The translations under genes were made by a program, and so were the position numbers. From the NCBI RefSeq assembly GCF_052030545.1, contig NZ_JBPDIH010000013.1, positions 1-64,000 on the forward strand: a stretch of DNA of 64,000 nt, written 5' to 3'. A model generated the notes under the pieces. That model was not told the DNA's origin, did no database searches, and saw only the letters and a list, made by a program, of their open reading frames with translations. Of the stretch, positions 7,693 to 17,184 are shown piece by piece; position 1 is the first letter of the stretch, and each line of letters begins with the position of its first letter. Origin of the DNA: CANMXU01 sp052030545 (GTDB lineage Bacteria; Pseudomonadota; Gammaproteobacteria; Enterobacterales; Alteromonadaceae).

Positions 7693-9615
7693 CTAGTGAA
7701 TAACTTGCTGACCAGCAAAATATTGAAGATCTGCTTTATTTAACAACAACGTTTGCTGCTCACCATTACTCCAAACTACGTGCGCTTGTTGCGGCTGTTT
7801 GCAACTACCTAAACCAAAATGCAAATTACTCATTTGTGCGTGTGAAAATGCAGATCCTGTGCTGCCAACAACTTGTGTTAATTGCTGCTGACAAGCCAAT
7901 ACAGTCACCTTGGCGGTCATTGCCGACGCGCCCTGTGTTAACGATTTACCGACGCTTATGTGCAAAAAGTGGTTATTACTAAGTGGTGTTTTGTCAGCCG
8001 TGATTAATTGATTGCTGAACAAATGCCAACGACCACGTTCATTGCCAAAAATAATATCAACGTCGCCATCATTATCGTAATCAAGCGCTTGTGCACCAGC
8101 ACCTGTTGCCCCTAACTCTGTTGAAATAAGGCCATGGTTACTGGCAACTTCAAATGATTTTCCCTGCTTGTTTAACAGTAAAGTTTGTTTATTTGCAGTC
8201 GCCATATTGCCGCTATTGACTATAAAGATATCGCTAAAGCCGTCGTTGTTAAAATCTGCCACGGTTGCGCTGGTGGTTTGCGCGCTACTGGTAAGGTTTA
8301 GTTTATCGCTAGCATCAATAAATTTGCCATTAACGTTTTCAAAAAGCTTTACCGGCAATGCCAGTGGCTTGGTCGTGTTTGGCGTTGATAGCACTCGGTG
8401 AACAACCCCGGCAGTGGGCGAGTGAGTATCGCCACCAATACGCCACATGCCATTACCTAGATAGCCAATATATAGCCCTTTTTTGTCTAACTCACTTGGC
8501 CAACCCATGGCTTGTTCAGCCGTTAAAGTAAGGCTTTTCTCGCCATGACGATCTGTTTGTTTAGCTTTAAGTAATTGCTTGTTTTGACCCACAAAAATAT
8601 CAAAATGCGGGTACGCCATTTGCAAATTTTCGATGACTAAATCGCCTTCAATATGTAGATCGTCAAACTGAAATTTTTCATTACGCGCAAAAAAAGCAAA
8701 ACGTTGCTGTTTGGCATCATAAAAACGCTGTTGATGAAATTGGTGCTGGGCGCGAGTTAAGACAAGATCTTGATCGCCATCGTTATCAAAATCGATTTCG
8801 GCAATGCTACTAACGTGCTTAGTATTGCTCAACTTAGCCAAAACTTGGCCGGAATTATCTCGATAAGCCAAGCCAGTTTCACCTTGTACCGCAATGATAT
8901 TATCACCGCCGTAAAAAATAACATCTTGGTCGTTATCGTTATTAAAATCAGTAACTAAGGTTTTATAGCCTAGCCATTTTGCCGTTGGCAATAAGCCATG
9001 AAAGTGCAGCGATTGTTGTGAGTTTTGATAAAGCTGATTAGCGCCTTTTGGTTGGCTTTTTAACGGAAATGCTGAAAATAACGCATCAAGTTTGCCATCA
9101 TTATCACCATCGAGTAATTTAACCGCGCGACCACGGCTACGCTCATAAAGGGTAAACTCTTCGCCGCCGCTAATATTTCGCATGCGATCAACATGATAAA
9201 TTTTAGGGTAACGCGGTTTTTTGCCACCGCCACCACCTTGCGAGACAATAATGTCGATCAAGCCGTCTTGGTTATAATCTGAAACCCCTATACCATGCGT
9301 ATCGCCCAAAGCTAAATCAACCGGGGCGGCATAACGGCCTTGGTTGTTCCAATATAATTTTACTTTTTGCGAATGCTCGGTGAGCAACAAATCAACAAAA
9401 CCGTCTTGGTCTAGATCGGCAACAATCGCTGAATCCCACTTGCGACGTGAAACGGGTTCTAAGGCAATAATGTCATTACCAGCTGGCGCAAACATCATTT
9501 GTGGTGTCGTACTTTTTTTGTTGGGCACGTTTTCGCAGCCGGACATAACTAAAAGCCCCAACACGCCAGCGAGTAAGGTCAGTAATTTAACGGGTAACAA
9601 CATAACAACGTTCAC
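7693..9615 (-). CDS. FG-GAP/VCBS-repeat lipoprotein with ASPIC/UnbV-like C-terminus (paralogue)
   Basis: This 640-residue lipoprotein (lipobox VMSGC) has the same architecture as the gene at 5707-7647: FG-GAP calcium loops such as DLDQDGFVDLLLTE, DYNQDGLIDIIV, DFNNDNDQDVIFY, DFNNDGFSDIFIV and DYDNDGDVDIIFG, then an ASPIC/UnbV-like end (HFGLGSCKQPQQAHVVWSNGEQ). The pair looks like a tandem duplication with substantial divergence. The start is GTG 9615, whose first G is also the last base of the upstream stop (TAGTG), with GGA 9 bases before it. That overlap implies translational coupling to the upstream gene. An in-frame ATG 12 bases later lacks its own ribosome site. Confidence 0.8.
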   Translation of the reverse strand: MNVVMLLPVKLLTLLAGVLGLLVMSGCENVPNKKSTTPQMMFAPAGNDIIALEPVSRRKWDSAIVADLDQDGFVDLLLTEHSQKVKLYWNNQGRYAAPVDLALGDTHGIGVSDYNQDGLIDIIVSQGGGGGKKPRYPKIYHVDRMRNISGGEEFTLYERSRGRAVKLLDGDNDGKLDALFSAFPLKSQPKGANQLYQNSQQSLHFHGLLPTAKWLGYKTLVTDFNNDNDQDVIFYGGDNIIAVQGETGLAYRDNSGQVLAKLSNTKHVSSIAEIDFDNDGDQDLVLTRAQHQFHQQRFYDAKQQRFAFFARNEKFQFDDLHIEGDLVIENLQMAYPHFDIFVGQNKQLLKAKQTDRHGEKSLTLTAEQAMGWPSELDKKGLYIGYLGNGMWRIGGDTHSPTAGVVHRVLSTPNTTKPLALPVKLFENVNGKFIDASDKLNLTSSAQTTSATVADFNNDGFSDIFIVNSGNMATANKQTLLLNKQGKSFEVASNHGLISTELGATGAGAQALDYDNDGDVDIIFGNERGRWHLFSNQLITADKTPLSNNHFLHISVGKSLTQGASAMTAKVTVLACQQQLTQVVGSTGSAFSHAQMSNLHFGLGSCKQPQQAHVVWSNGEQQTLLLNKADLQYFAGQQVIH

Positions 9616-10388
9616 TATTTTTCCATGCTTAAATTATCAATCACAAAGTGCTTGCCAAATTTTTTGCTAAGCACTGAATTTTTCTTGGCACTGTCTTGAA
9701 TATCAATAATCCACGCATACTTGCCTTGACCAAAATTACTTTGCAACGCTTCGAACGGCATTTCAAACGCCCCCGGTTTTGTAACAGGTACCGACAATTC
9801 TCCCAGCTCTTGCCAGTTTTCACTGTTGGTAAGGCGAATATGTAAAGTACGCGGCTGATGCACTTTATAATGGACTTTTAAGGTATGAGTGGCATCGTCG
9901 GCAATAGTTTTAGGCCAGTTAACTTGCGTAACCAGATCAATTTTTTCACCAAGGTTAACTTTACTTGTTGATGTCGCTTTTACTGGGGCGACCTTAGCTA
10001 AAGCGGCTTTATCGGTGATCATTAAATATTGTGGTTCAAATTCACTTACCCGATCAGCCCACTTTTTACCTCTAGGGGCTAAATAGGCATTCCAGCGATA
10101 ACGACCTTCTGCCAACTCGGGCACTTGGTAAGCAAATTGATAATCGCCCGATTGCTTAATGCGTTTTTTTAAGGTTTTAAGGGTTTTCCAGTTTGTGGTG
10201 TCTTGCAACGTCACAAATAATTCACGTTGTTTACTAACATCAACATTCACAGCAATCGTGATTGTTTGTAGTGCATGAGCTTGCTCTGGCAAGGCAAATC
10301 GGTTGATTGCATCTTTGGCAATTGCCAAGCCACTGGTGCTAATTAACACTGTGAATATCGTGATTAATTTTATATAGATTTTTTTCAT
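9615..10388 (-). CDS. Exported protein with two related beta-sandwich-like repeats
   Basis: The protein of about 257 residues has a cleavable signal peptide (KLITIFTVLISTSGLAIAKDA). The mature part holds two similar units of about 100 residues. Compare IAVNVDVSKQRELFVTLQD with VHYKVHQPRTLHIRLTN, and PELAEGRYRWNAYLAP with SNFGQGKYAWIIDIQD. This pattern suggests two Ig-like or carbohydrate-binding-like sandwiches. I do not recognise a named family. The start is ATG 10388, or the adjacent ATG 10391: AGAGG lies 6 or 3 bases upstream. The longer open frame to 10415 has no such site. It sits between GH16 and the FG-GAP pair and is coupled to the latter by TAGTG. Confidence 0.65.
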   Translation of the reverse strand: MKKIYIKLITIFTVLISTSGLAIAKDAINRFALPEQAHALQTITIAVNVDVSKQRELFVTLQDTTNWKTLKTLKKRIKQSGDYQFAYQVPELAEGRYRWNAYLAPRGKKWADRVSEFEPQYLMITDKAALAKVAPVKATSTSKVNLGEKIDLVTQVNWPKTIADDATHTLKVHYKVHQPRTLHIRLTNSENWQELGELSVPVTKPGAFEMPFEALQSNFGQGKYAWIIDIQDSAKKNSVLSKKFGKHFVIDNLSMEK

Positions 10389-10468
10389 CATTAGCCTCTT
10401 TTGTATTGGGCGCATACGTTGTAACGCATGGTTGTTATCTGACTTTTATTCTTATTTATTATCTTTGG

Positions 10469-11452
10469 CTATTTATACACACGTACCCAATCAACTTGCA
10501 TTGCACTCGGGTAACCTTCTGCCGTTGCTTTTTCAGGTACCGCACAGCGGACAAAACCCTGGTGACATTGGTTATACGAAACGTGTGGGTAACGTAAACC
10601 TAGCGACAAGGTAACGTGCATCGGCAAATGCCAGTGTAGATTTGGCTTTTCAGCGACTTTTTTGCCGTCTAAATACCAGGTAATTTTTTCGGGTGTAACG
10701 TGTGCACCATAAATATGAAAATCGTCACGCGGATCAAAATCGGCAATCACTTTGTTACGGGTTAGTTCAGGGAATTTTCCCGGACGTTTCCACGTTTCTT
10801 TACCGTTTTCAATCACACGAGTATGTAAGTTCATGTCGATAACTTCAGGACCTTCATGGTGCTTAGTTTTACTGTCCCATTCTGATTGTTGTAACTCAAC
10901 AATATCGACTTCAGAGTAGGTGGTATCGCCTTCTTTATTGGTTTTTATACCCAACTTACGCAATGTATCGCCTTGGCTGTAAATCCAAAAAGCAGGGCTT
11001 GCACCTGGAAAAGTCGGCATGCCTTTAATGCGTGCTTCGTAATAACCATAGGTTTGATATTGATACGAGCGCAAAATACCTGAGGTATAAAAGAGCTCGG
11101 TTGTTACTTTTTGACCACCTTTTGCATAAGCACGACGAGTCGCCTGATGCGGTTGGTAGGCAATATTGATATTAAGTTTTCCATTATCTTGCCAAGTATT
11201 TTCAGGTAACCAAGACCAAGGTCCCCAATCGCTTGGGTCGTTATTCCATTTACTGTGGTTGATAGCATCACTATTAAACTCGTCAGACAGCGCCGCTACA
11301 TATTGCCACTTTTTAGCATCGCTCTGCGGGCTATTAATAACGGGCTGAAAATTAGTATCTGCTGCTTCATCGCCAGCAAATGACGTTTGGTTTAGCTGAC
11401 AACCAGATAGCACTAACGCGGTCAAAGCTAATTGACTAAGTAACTTAAACAT
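10469..11452 (-). CDS. GH16 carrageenase-like lipoprotein (kappa/beta-carrageenase or furcellaranase type)
   Basis: This 327-residue lipoprotein (lipobox VLSGC) carries a GH16 jelly-roll domain. The catalytic beta-bulge motif is EVDIVE, with nucleophile Glu181, Asp183 and acid/base Glu186. Around it, SPAFWIYS, FDPRDDFHIYGAHVTPEKITWYLDG, LSLGLRYPH and AEGYPSAMQVDWVRVY closely resemble kappa-carrageenase (CgkA of Pseudoalteromonas carrageenovora, recalled from memory). Whether it acts on kappa-, beta-carrageenan or furcellaran needs subfamily phylogeny. GH16 of this type cleaves beta-1,4 bonds before 3,6-anhydro-D-galactose, which matches the catabolic genes downstream in this locus. The lipid anchor implies a surface or periplasmic location. 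Confidence 0.85.
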   Translation of the reverse strand: MFKLLSQLALTALVLSGCQLNQTSFAGDEAADTNFQPVINSPQSDAKKWQYVAALSDEFNSDAINHSKWNNDPSDWGPWSWLPENTWQDNGKLNINIAYQPHQATRRAYAKGGQKVTTELFYTSGILRSYQYQTYGYYEARIKGMPTFPGASPAFWIYSQGDTLRKLGIKTNKEGDTTYSEVDIVELQQSEWDSKTKHHEGPEVIDMNLHTRVIENGKETWKRPGKFPELTRNKVIADFDPRDDFHIYGAHVTPEKITWYLDGKKVAEKPNLHWHLPMHVTLSLGLRYPHVSYNQCHQGFVRCAVPEKATAEGYPSAMQVDWVRVYK

Positions 11453-11492
11453 GGTGATTTACCTTTAAAATAAGACGAGCAAAGAAGTAGAT

Positions 11493-11520
11493 AAAGCCGC
11501 CAAAATAGCGGCTTTTTTTT
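11493..11520. terminator. Hairpin with T-tract between GH16 and upstream lipoprotein gene
   Basis: AAAGCCGC (11493-11500) pairs perfectly with GCGGCTTT (11508-11515) around a 7-nt loop, followed on the + strand by a run of eight T. The strong T-tract faces the + direction, whereas the flanking genes are read on the minus strand. For minus transcription the hairpin is followed only by TTTAT. It may attenuate rather than stop transcription from the upstream gene into GH16. Confidence 0.55.
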
Positions 11521-11599
11521 GGTTAAGTTAAGCTAAGTTACGTTAAATTAAGTTAAGTTTAATTAGCCTAAGTATAAATACGGGTTCAGGTTTAGCGAG

Positions 11600-11647
11600 T
11601 AGGTTGAATAATAGCTTCATTACGCGTGGACGCTATTATTCAACCTA
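11600..11647. repeat. Perfect 16-bp inverted repeat after the CBM/Ig lipoprotein gene
   Basis: TAGGTTGAATAATAGC (11600-11615) and GCTATTATTCAACCTA (11632-11647) are exact inverted repeats with a 16-nt spacer. It lies 11 bp past the minus-strand stop at 11659 and has no T-run, so it may stabilise the 3' end of the mRNA. A neighbouring degenerate 5-bp array of GTTAA/TTAAG units occupies about 11521-11560. Confidence 0.7.
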
Positions 11648-11658
11648 ACAAGCAAGTA

Positions 11659-13404
11659 TTATTGCACTGGCATTACTGCATATTCATCTAACAAGATGGT
11701 GTCGCCTTCGGCTAGACCTGTGACATCCCAAAACTGGAATACGTCTGTGACCATGTTCCACTTATCAGAAACTGTCCATACTGGCGTGCCACTTACTGAA
11801 TCAATCAATTCTACTAATTGCCATTCAGTTGTTGGTTTTAATACTGCCGATTGAACACCAGCACCAGGGCGTCTAAATTCAAAACCCGGACCTGATGGAC
11901 CACCTTCATATTTCCATGCTAATACTGTGTGTTGCAAAGTCACTTCGCTGGCAGGAATTGCACCAAGCTTCACCCAAACAGAATACTTGTATTTAGCACC
12001 TACCGATGCGCCGCCTAAGCCGTATGTAGCACTGTGCCAGTTACGTTGCTTATTCCAAACTTGCTGAGTGACACTGGTCATTTCGTCTGCGCCCGCAGTA
12101 ATTTGAATTGACTGACCACTTAATGCGGTATCAGAAGCGGCAACGGTTCCACCGCCCCAATTTGCGCCAGCCGCATCAAGTAAAAAGTCGGTGTTAAAAC
12201 CAGCAGCATGTGCCGATACGCCCGGATCACACATTGAATTGGCAACAACTGTGGCGGTAACACTTTGACCTTCAACATCTGCAAGTTCTGTTGAACCTGT
12301 ATTACCTTCAGCGATATTGACACTGGCATCAAACATTAAGCCAACTTTGGATACATCGCCTGTGGTAAAACGTCCGGTACCTTGCTCGCCATATGAAATC
12401 GCTTCAGCCATGGCAAAATCAGCATTGTTACTTTGCCATTGGTAAACATAATCACCGCTAAGCGCATCGCCTGTCGCTGGTGTTGGTGTTACGTTAAAGC
12501 CAGCAGATACACAAGCAGGTACTTCTTTTAAACCTGTTGGTAAACCATTGCTATCGGTGTCTTGGTTAGTAATGTCTAACGTGAAGGCTGAGAATACTTC
12601 TAACGCAACCGTGATCGACTTAGTTGGGTCTTCAGTACTGGCAATAGTTGCTGTAGTTGTACCGATAGCGACCGTTGTAATTGCGCCATTTTCATCAATT
12701 GTCGCAATCGACGGATCTGCCGTTGTATATGTTAAACCTTGATCACAAGCTTTTTGTGGAAAAACGCTAGCAAATAAAGTCGTTTCTGAGCCCAATAATA
12801 CTTTTGCCGGTTCAGCAATAACACTTTCTACCGCATCGTAAACCGCATTCATTTCAAGTACTAAAGTTCTTCGTGGCAGGGCTTCACCCGGTGCGCGAGC
12901 ATAGCCGTTATCAACATCGTAACTAATGGTGTAAGTCACTTGCGCTGGATTGTCAGGAATACCATCGCCAATGTTGTTACCTTCAGCGTCTTCAGCGCCC
13001 CAAACGTCAGTTAAATCACAGGTACTTAAACGGTCAGCAAAAACATCGGTTGCTACGACTAACTTACCATCTTTTTCAACAAACGGTGAAATAGTTTGAT
13101 TGGCAATGGTATTAGACGGGCTTTGTGGTGTGCGATAGTTTGGCGACACTTCAAAGGTCATTTCTGAAATATTAATCAGCCCAGTTAACGCTTCACCGCC
13201 TGCCGTTGCGCCGGCAAGTAAATCAATTTCTTGACTACCGGTTTCTTCATCAAGTGATGCCATTAACGGTGCTTCGTCGAATGCTACTGGGTTTTCATTG
13301 GTAAATTTTGCATCGTAGCCTTCGTCGCTACCGCCGCCACAGCCGGTTAATGCACCTGTGGTGAACACTGCTAGTGCTGTATATTTTAGTAAGTTATTAG
13401 TCAT
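11659..13404 (-). CDS. Large lipoprotein with bacterial Ig-like domain and C-terminal carbohydrate-binding-like module
   Basis: This 581-residue protein has a lipobox (LTGC, then GGGSDEG). The middle (about residues 195-270) is a BIG2-like Ig domain: AEPAKVLLGSETTLFA, then YTTADPSIATIDENGAITTVAIG. The last 170 residues resemble a CBM4/9/22-type beta-sandwich (YKYSVWVKLGA, TTEWQLVELID, ILLDEYAVMPV). It lies directly downstream of the TonB-dependent receptor on the same strand. Proteobacteria lack SusD, so this may serve as the surface glycan-binding partner of the receptor (inference). The ribosome site GGAGAAGTAAG precedes ATG 13404. Confidence 0.72.
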   Translation of the reverse strand: MTNNLLKYTALAVFTTGALTGCGGGSDEGYDAKFTNENPVAFDEAPLMASLDEETGSQEIDLLAGATAGGEALTGLINISEMTFEVSPNYRTPQSPSNTIANQTISPFVEKDGKLVVATDVFADRLSTCDLTDVWGAEDAEGNNIGDGIPDNPAQVTYTISYDVDNGYARAPGEALPRRTLVLEMNAVYDAVESVIAEPAKVLLGSETTLFASVFPQKACDQGLTYTTADPSIATIDENGAITTVAIGTTTATIASTEDPTKSITVALEVFSAFTLDITNQDTDSNGLPTGLKEVPACVSAGFNVTPTPATGDALSGDYVYQWQSNNADFAMAEAISYGEQGTGRFTTGDVSKVGLMFDASVNIAEGNTGSTELADVEGQSVTATVVANSMCDPGVSAHAAGFNTDFLLDAAGANWGGGTVAASDTALSGQSIQITAGADEMTSVTQQVWNKQRNWHSATYGLGGASVGAKYKYSVWVKLGAIPASEVTLQHTVLAWKYEGGPSGPGFEFRRPGAGVQSAVLKPTTEWQLVELIDSVSGTPVWTVSDKWNMVTDVFQFWDVTGLAEGDTILLDEYAVMPVQ

Positions 13405-13428
13405 CTTACTTCTCCAAATCTTGTGTTA

Positions 13429-13448
13429 AGCAGGGCGTTAACCCTGCT
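13429..13448 (-). promoter_or_regulatory. Intercistronic hairpin between TonB receptor and lipoprotein genes
   Basis: AGCAGGG (13429-13435) pairs with CCCTGCT (13442-13448) around a 6-nt loop, in the 75-bp gap between the receptor stop and the lipoprotein start. No T-run follows on the minus strand. It fits an mRNA-processing or differential-stability element that separates expression of the two genes. Confidence 0.45.
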
Positions 13449-13479
13449 CTTATAAGCTTATTTTTAGCTTTATTTATTA

Positions 13480-16400
13480 TTAGAAAGTACCGCGAATACC
13501 TACGCGGAACTGACGACCAGTTTTATAAACCGCTGCGGTTCGTGTTGTCGTTACACTGCCGTCTTCAAGTACGTTACCTTCATCCAATACAGCAACTTGA
13601 TCGTTTGGATTTGCAAGGTCGATAGTATTTGAACTGGTAATAAAGACTCGGCGAGTATCGTCGGTAATATTAAGGGCATTAAAGGTTAAGCTGATGCTGT
13701 CGGTAATCGCGTAGCTTGAACTAAAGTCAACACGATTGGTTGCGTCTTGCCAAGTAACCGCACCATTTAAGCCATCATCAACCAATTGCACGTCGTTAAA
13801 GCGATGAGCTAAACGGAATTGCAAACCATCTTTTTCCCAAAATAACGTGGTATTAGATGAATGTTTTGGCGTATAAGGTTGTGGGAACGATTTTAAGCTA
13901 AGTCCTGTTGTACCAATGGCTTCAACTTCACGTTCTGAATCTTGGTAAGTGTAGTTCAGGCTTAAACCTAAACCGCTTAACACACCCGGTAAAAAGTCGT
14001 ACGACTGGGTATAACCAAATTCTAAACCTTTAATTTTTGCGCCTTTACCATTTTTAATGGTGGCAATGTTGGCAACATCACACTCAATTCGCCATTGGTC
14101 AAAGAAACCGGCAACTTGACGCATTGGCATACAGTCATCAGCATCACCTGGCTCGCGGTTAGGATCAAAGTCCATTAATAAATCAGCACTTTCTAACTCA
14201 TACTGCGTACGTACATCTTTGTAGTGGTATGGGGTAACAATGTTTTCTTCAAAGTTTTCCATGTCTTTGTGGAATAACGCCACAGATAACATGCTCGTAG
14301 GATTGAAGTACCACTCGTACGATAAATCTAAGTTGTCAGATGTTAATGGTTTTAACTGCGAATTACCGGCGGAACCACCGGCAGCATCCCACTGATCTTC
14401 ACGCACTTGTGTTCTTGGGTTTAACGAGTCAAAACGAGGACGAGTCATGGTTTTTGACGCGGCAAAACGAATGATGGTTTCATCATTTAACATGTAGTTT
14501 AAGTTGATACTCGGTAACCACATGTCGTGCTCAGCAGTTTGGGTAACCCACGCAGTACGACTTTGCACTTCACGCCCCGGACCTGCTGGACCTGTAAATG
14601 CAGTAGTGCGATCTAGGTATGGCCACATATGACCATTTCGTGAGAAATGCGCCCAGTTATTTGCTGTTGCCGTGACTAAATTGCCGTTTTGGTCGTAAAT
14701 TTGTGAAGGTAGCGCATTGTTAGTCACTATATTGCCGTTTTCATCAACCCACAATAGACGGTTAACGTCTGGACCTGTCATGCCATCAGCACCTGGGATT
14801 AACCACTGACCAGTCTCTCTATCGTAAGGAATCGTGCCGTCTTTGTTGTAGTCATAACCATGAGTTACCGCCCACGACCAACAGTTTTGTAAGTCAGCAT
14901 CGTTTGCTGGTGTATAACGCGTATCACCGTTTGCTTGCGCTTGAGGTTCAGGACACGCCGGTGAATTCATGTTAGCTAAACCGCGTTCAACTAATAGATT
15001 GTATGGGTCAACCATCTGTGGAAAACGAACAAAGTTAATACCGCCAACGCCTGTCGCTTCAGTTTCGTCTTTAACATAACGAATACCAATGTTACCAGTT
15101 AAACGACCGTCCATTAGTTCAAAATTCATTTTGGCGTAAGCCGCTTTTGATTCAGTCGCAATGTTTCGGCTGCCGTCAATCGTTTCGCGTATGCCAATTT
15201 CACTGGCATCTTTACCTGATAAAATCTCTAACGCCTTAGTCGCGTCTAGCATCGGCCAACCACCAAAAAATGCGGTGCTACGGTCGCCTTGAATGTCTTC
15301 ACCAAAATCATCGAATGGGAAAGCACTACCAGATAAAATGTCTGCTACACGAATGGAGCCCATACCACGTACTTCAAAGTCGGCATTGGGATCGTCTAAA
15401 TCGATAAGATCTAAACCATTTGTTGTTGCACGGTTTTGAATCGAAACATCTTTTTTGCGATCTGCCCACTTAGCACCAAACTCTATTGAGGTGATGTAGT
15501 CGTTGTCTAATTCCCAATCGAAATCAACAAAAATAGATTTGTTAGTATCTTCTAATTCGTTCTTACGTAGCGTTAAGTTACCTAAGTGATTGTGCTCTAA
15601 ATCAAACGGGTTAAAACGGCTGTATACGGTGTTAGCTGTGCCATCAAACGCATCAAACTCGGCCGGCGTAATACCGGTAAAGTAACTACAATCTGCTAGG
15701 TTACCTGAAGCACAATCGTAGCCAACACGTTCTAAAACTTCATCTGGCATGCCTTCAACAACGTTACGACCGGCAGTACCCCATGTTGCAGTACCTATGG
15801 TGATATAACGATCATCTTCATCATCATCTGGCGTTTCATCAGTAGTTTGTGAAAAACCACCGCGTAGCGTCATGGCAAAGTTATCAGTAAAGTTATGCTC
15901 GATAGTCAACGAGGCTAAGTTAGTATCAACTTCACGCAAACCGTTTGAACGTAAAAAGTTACCCGCCATTGAACGGCTTGATGAACGTTCTAAGGTATTG
16001 GTGGTTAAATCAACACCATTAAGTGCAGTATTGTCGTCATCTGCATGAATTAAGTTCAGCGGAGATAAGTTCAAACGCATGGTATGGTTATCAACATAAA
16101 TATCTTGCTGAGTATGGGTTAAATCAAGCTGAATATCGGTATCGTCGGTCGGTCGAAACTGCAAGCCTGTTGAAATAGAAAAGCGTTCACGTTTATCGGT
16201 ATTAACACCAAAATCAACAGTTTCACGAGCAAGCGTATATAAATCGCCTTCCACCAGTTGTTGGGTTTCTGGGTCGTAATCAACTAAGGTGTCGATTGAA
16301 TTTAATAGCGGCTGACCATTTTCACCCATAATGACATTGTTGTCTTCATCACGTTGATAGCCTAATACACGCAGTGGTTTACCGGTATGAATATCATGTG

Positions 16401-17184
16401 CGGTGCGACCACCATCAGCAATATCGTTAATGCGAATTGCACCGTCGGCCCAACCTGTTTGCACGCGGTCTTGACGCGTTTCTTGCGTATCTTTTGAAGC
16501 CGTAATAACAAAACCAAAGGCTTCGTCAAAATACTTATCGGCGTAACTTAAGTTAATGCGCGGCGTCGACTCACCTGAAAATTCATTGTAGCGACCTTCG
16601 ACAGTAAATGAGCGACGTGGCTTATTTAAATCAAGCGGTTTTACCGTGCGTAAAACAACACTTGCACCTAATGAACCTTCATCTTGGTCAGCAGCAGAGG
16701 TTTTTTGAACATCGATTGACGCTAGAATATCAGACGAAAAGGCACTTAAATCAACACTATTGTCGTTACTTGCCGTCGCATCAGAACCGTCGGTACTTAA
16801 ACCGCCAGTTAAAGCAACACCGTTCATTGAGATCTGGTTTAATGAAGGACCCGCACCACGTACCGAAATACGCGTACCTTCACCGGCTTCTTCTTGCACC
16901 GTAACACCGGTAACGCGTGATAATGCATCTGCGATGTTTTGGTCAGTCGATTTACCCACGTCTTCAGCATGAATAGAATCACTTACCCCGTCAGAAAATC
17001 GTTTTGCGTTCATAGCTTTACGTAAGCTACCGATAAAACCTCTTACTTCTATAACTTCAATTTCTTCTGCTTCTTTGTCTTTTTTCGCTTGTTGTTGTTC
17101 TGACTCGGCAGCATAAGTAGGTGTTGTTATAAAAGACGCAAATATAGCAGCTGATATAGCCGATAACTTATAGTTGTGCGCCAT
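13480..17184 (-). CDS. TonB-dependent receptor (oligosaccharide type)
   Basis: This 1234-residue outer-membrane receptor has a signal peptide (ending TPTYAAES) and a TonB-box-like acidic stretch (AEEIEVIEVRGF). The plug domain includes DQNIADALSRVTGVTV, ISVRGAGPSLNQISMNG and ASVVLRTVKPL. A long beta-barrel follows, with many alternating aromatic strands, and ends in the typical terminal Phe (FRVGIRGTF). Length and plug sequence fit the large proteobacterial carbohydrate TonB receptors. In this locus the likely cargo is carrageenan oligosaccharide (inference from neighbours). A strong AAGGAGAG ribosome site precedes ATG 17184. The 161-bp upstream gap has no copy of the locus palindrome, so it may be regulated separately or by read-through. 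Confidence 0.92.
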   Translation of the reverse strand: MAHNYKLSAISAAIFASFITTPTYAAESEQQQAKKDKEAEEIEVIEVRGFIGSLRKAMNAKRFSDGVSDSIHAEDVGKSTDQNIADALSRVTGVTVQEEAGEGTRISVRGAGPSLNQISMNGVALTGGLSTDGSDATASNDNSVDLSAFSSDILASIDVQKTSAADQDEGSLGASVVLRTVKPLDLNKPRRSFTVEGRYNEFSGESTPRINLSYADKYFDEAFGFVITASKDTQETRQDRVQTGWADGAIRINDIADGGRTAHDIHTGKPLRVLGYQRDEDNNVIMGENGQPLLNSIDTLVDYDPETQQLVEGDLYTLARETVDFGVNTDKRERFSISTGLQFRPTDDTDIQLDLTHTQQDIYVDNHTMRLNLSPLNLIHADDDNTALNGVDLTTNTLERSSSRSMAGNFLRSNGLREVDTNLASLTIEHNFTDNFAMTLRGGFSQTTDETPDDDEDDRYITIGTATWGTAGRNVVEGMPDEVLERVGYDCASGNLADCSYFTGITPAEFDAFDGTANTVYSRFNPFDLEHNHLGNLTLRKNELEDTNKSIFVDFDWELDNDYITSIEFGAKWADRKKDVSIQNRATTNGLDLIDLDDPNADFEVRGMGSIRVADILSGSAFPFDDFGEDIQGDRSTAFFGGWPMLDATKALEILSGKDASEIGIRETIDGSRNIATESKAAYAKMNFELMDGRLTGNIGIRYVKDETEATGVGGINFVRFPQMVDPYNLLVERGLANMNSPACPEPQAQANGDTRYTPANDADLQNCWSWAVTHGYDYNKDGTIPYDRETGQWLIPGADGMTGPDVNRLLWVDENGNIVTNNALPSQIYDQNGNLVTATANNWAHFSRNGHMWPYLDRTTAFTGPAGPGREVQSRTAWVTQTAEHDMWLPSINLNYMLNDETIIRFAASKTMTRPRFDSLNPRTQVREDQWDAAGGSAGNSQLKPLTSDNLDLSYEWYFNPTSMLSVALFHKDMENFEENIVTPYHYKDVRTQYELESADLLMDFDPNREPGDADDCMPMRQVAGFFDQWRIECDVANIATIKNGKGAKIKGLEFGYTQSYDFLPGVLSGLGLSLNYTYQDSEREVEAIGTTGLSLKSFPQPYTPKHSSNTTLFWEKDGLQFRLAHRFNDVQLVDDGLNGAVTWQDATNRVDFSSSYAITDSISLTFNALNITDDTRRVFITSSNTIDLANPNDQVAVLDEGNVLEDGSVTTTRTAAVYKTGRQFRVGIRGTF

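Noticed and set aside
11659..13404. SusD-like glycan-binding protein
   Set aside because: The protein is beta-rich with Ig-like and CBM-like parts and shows none of the helical TPR pattern of SusD.
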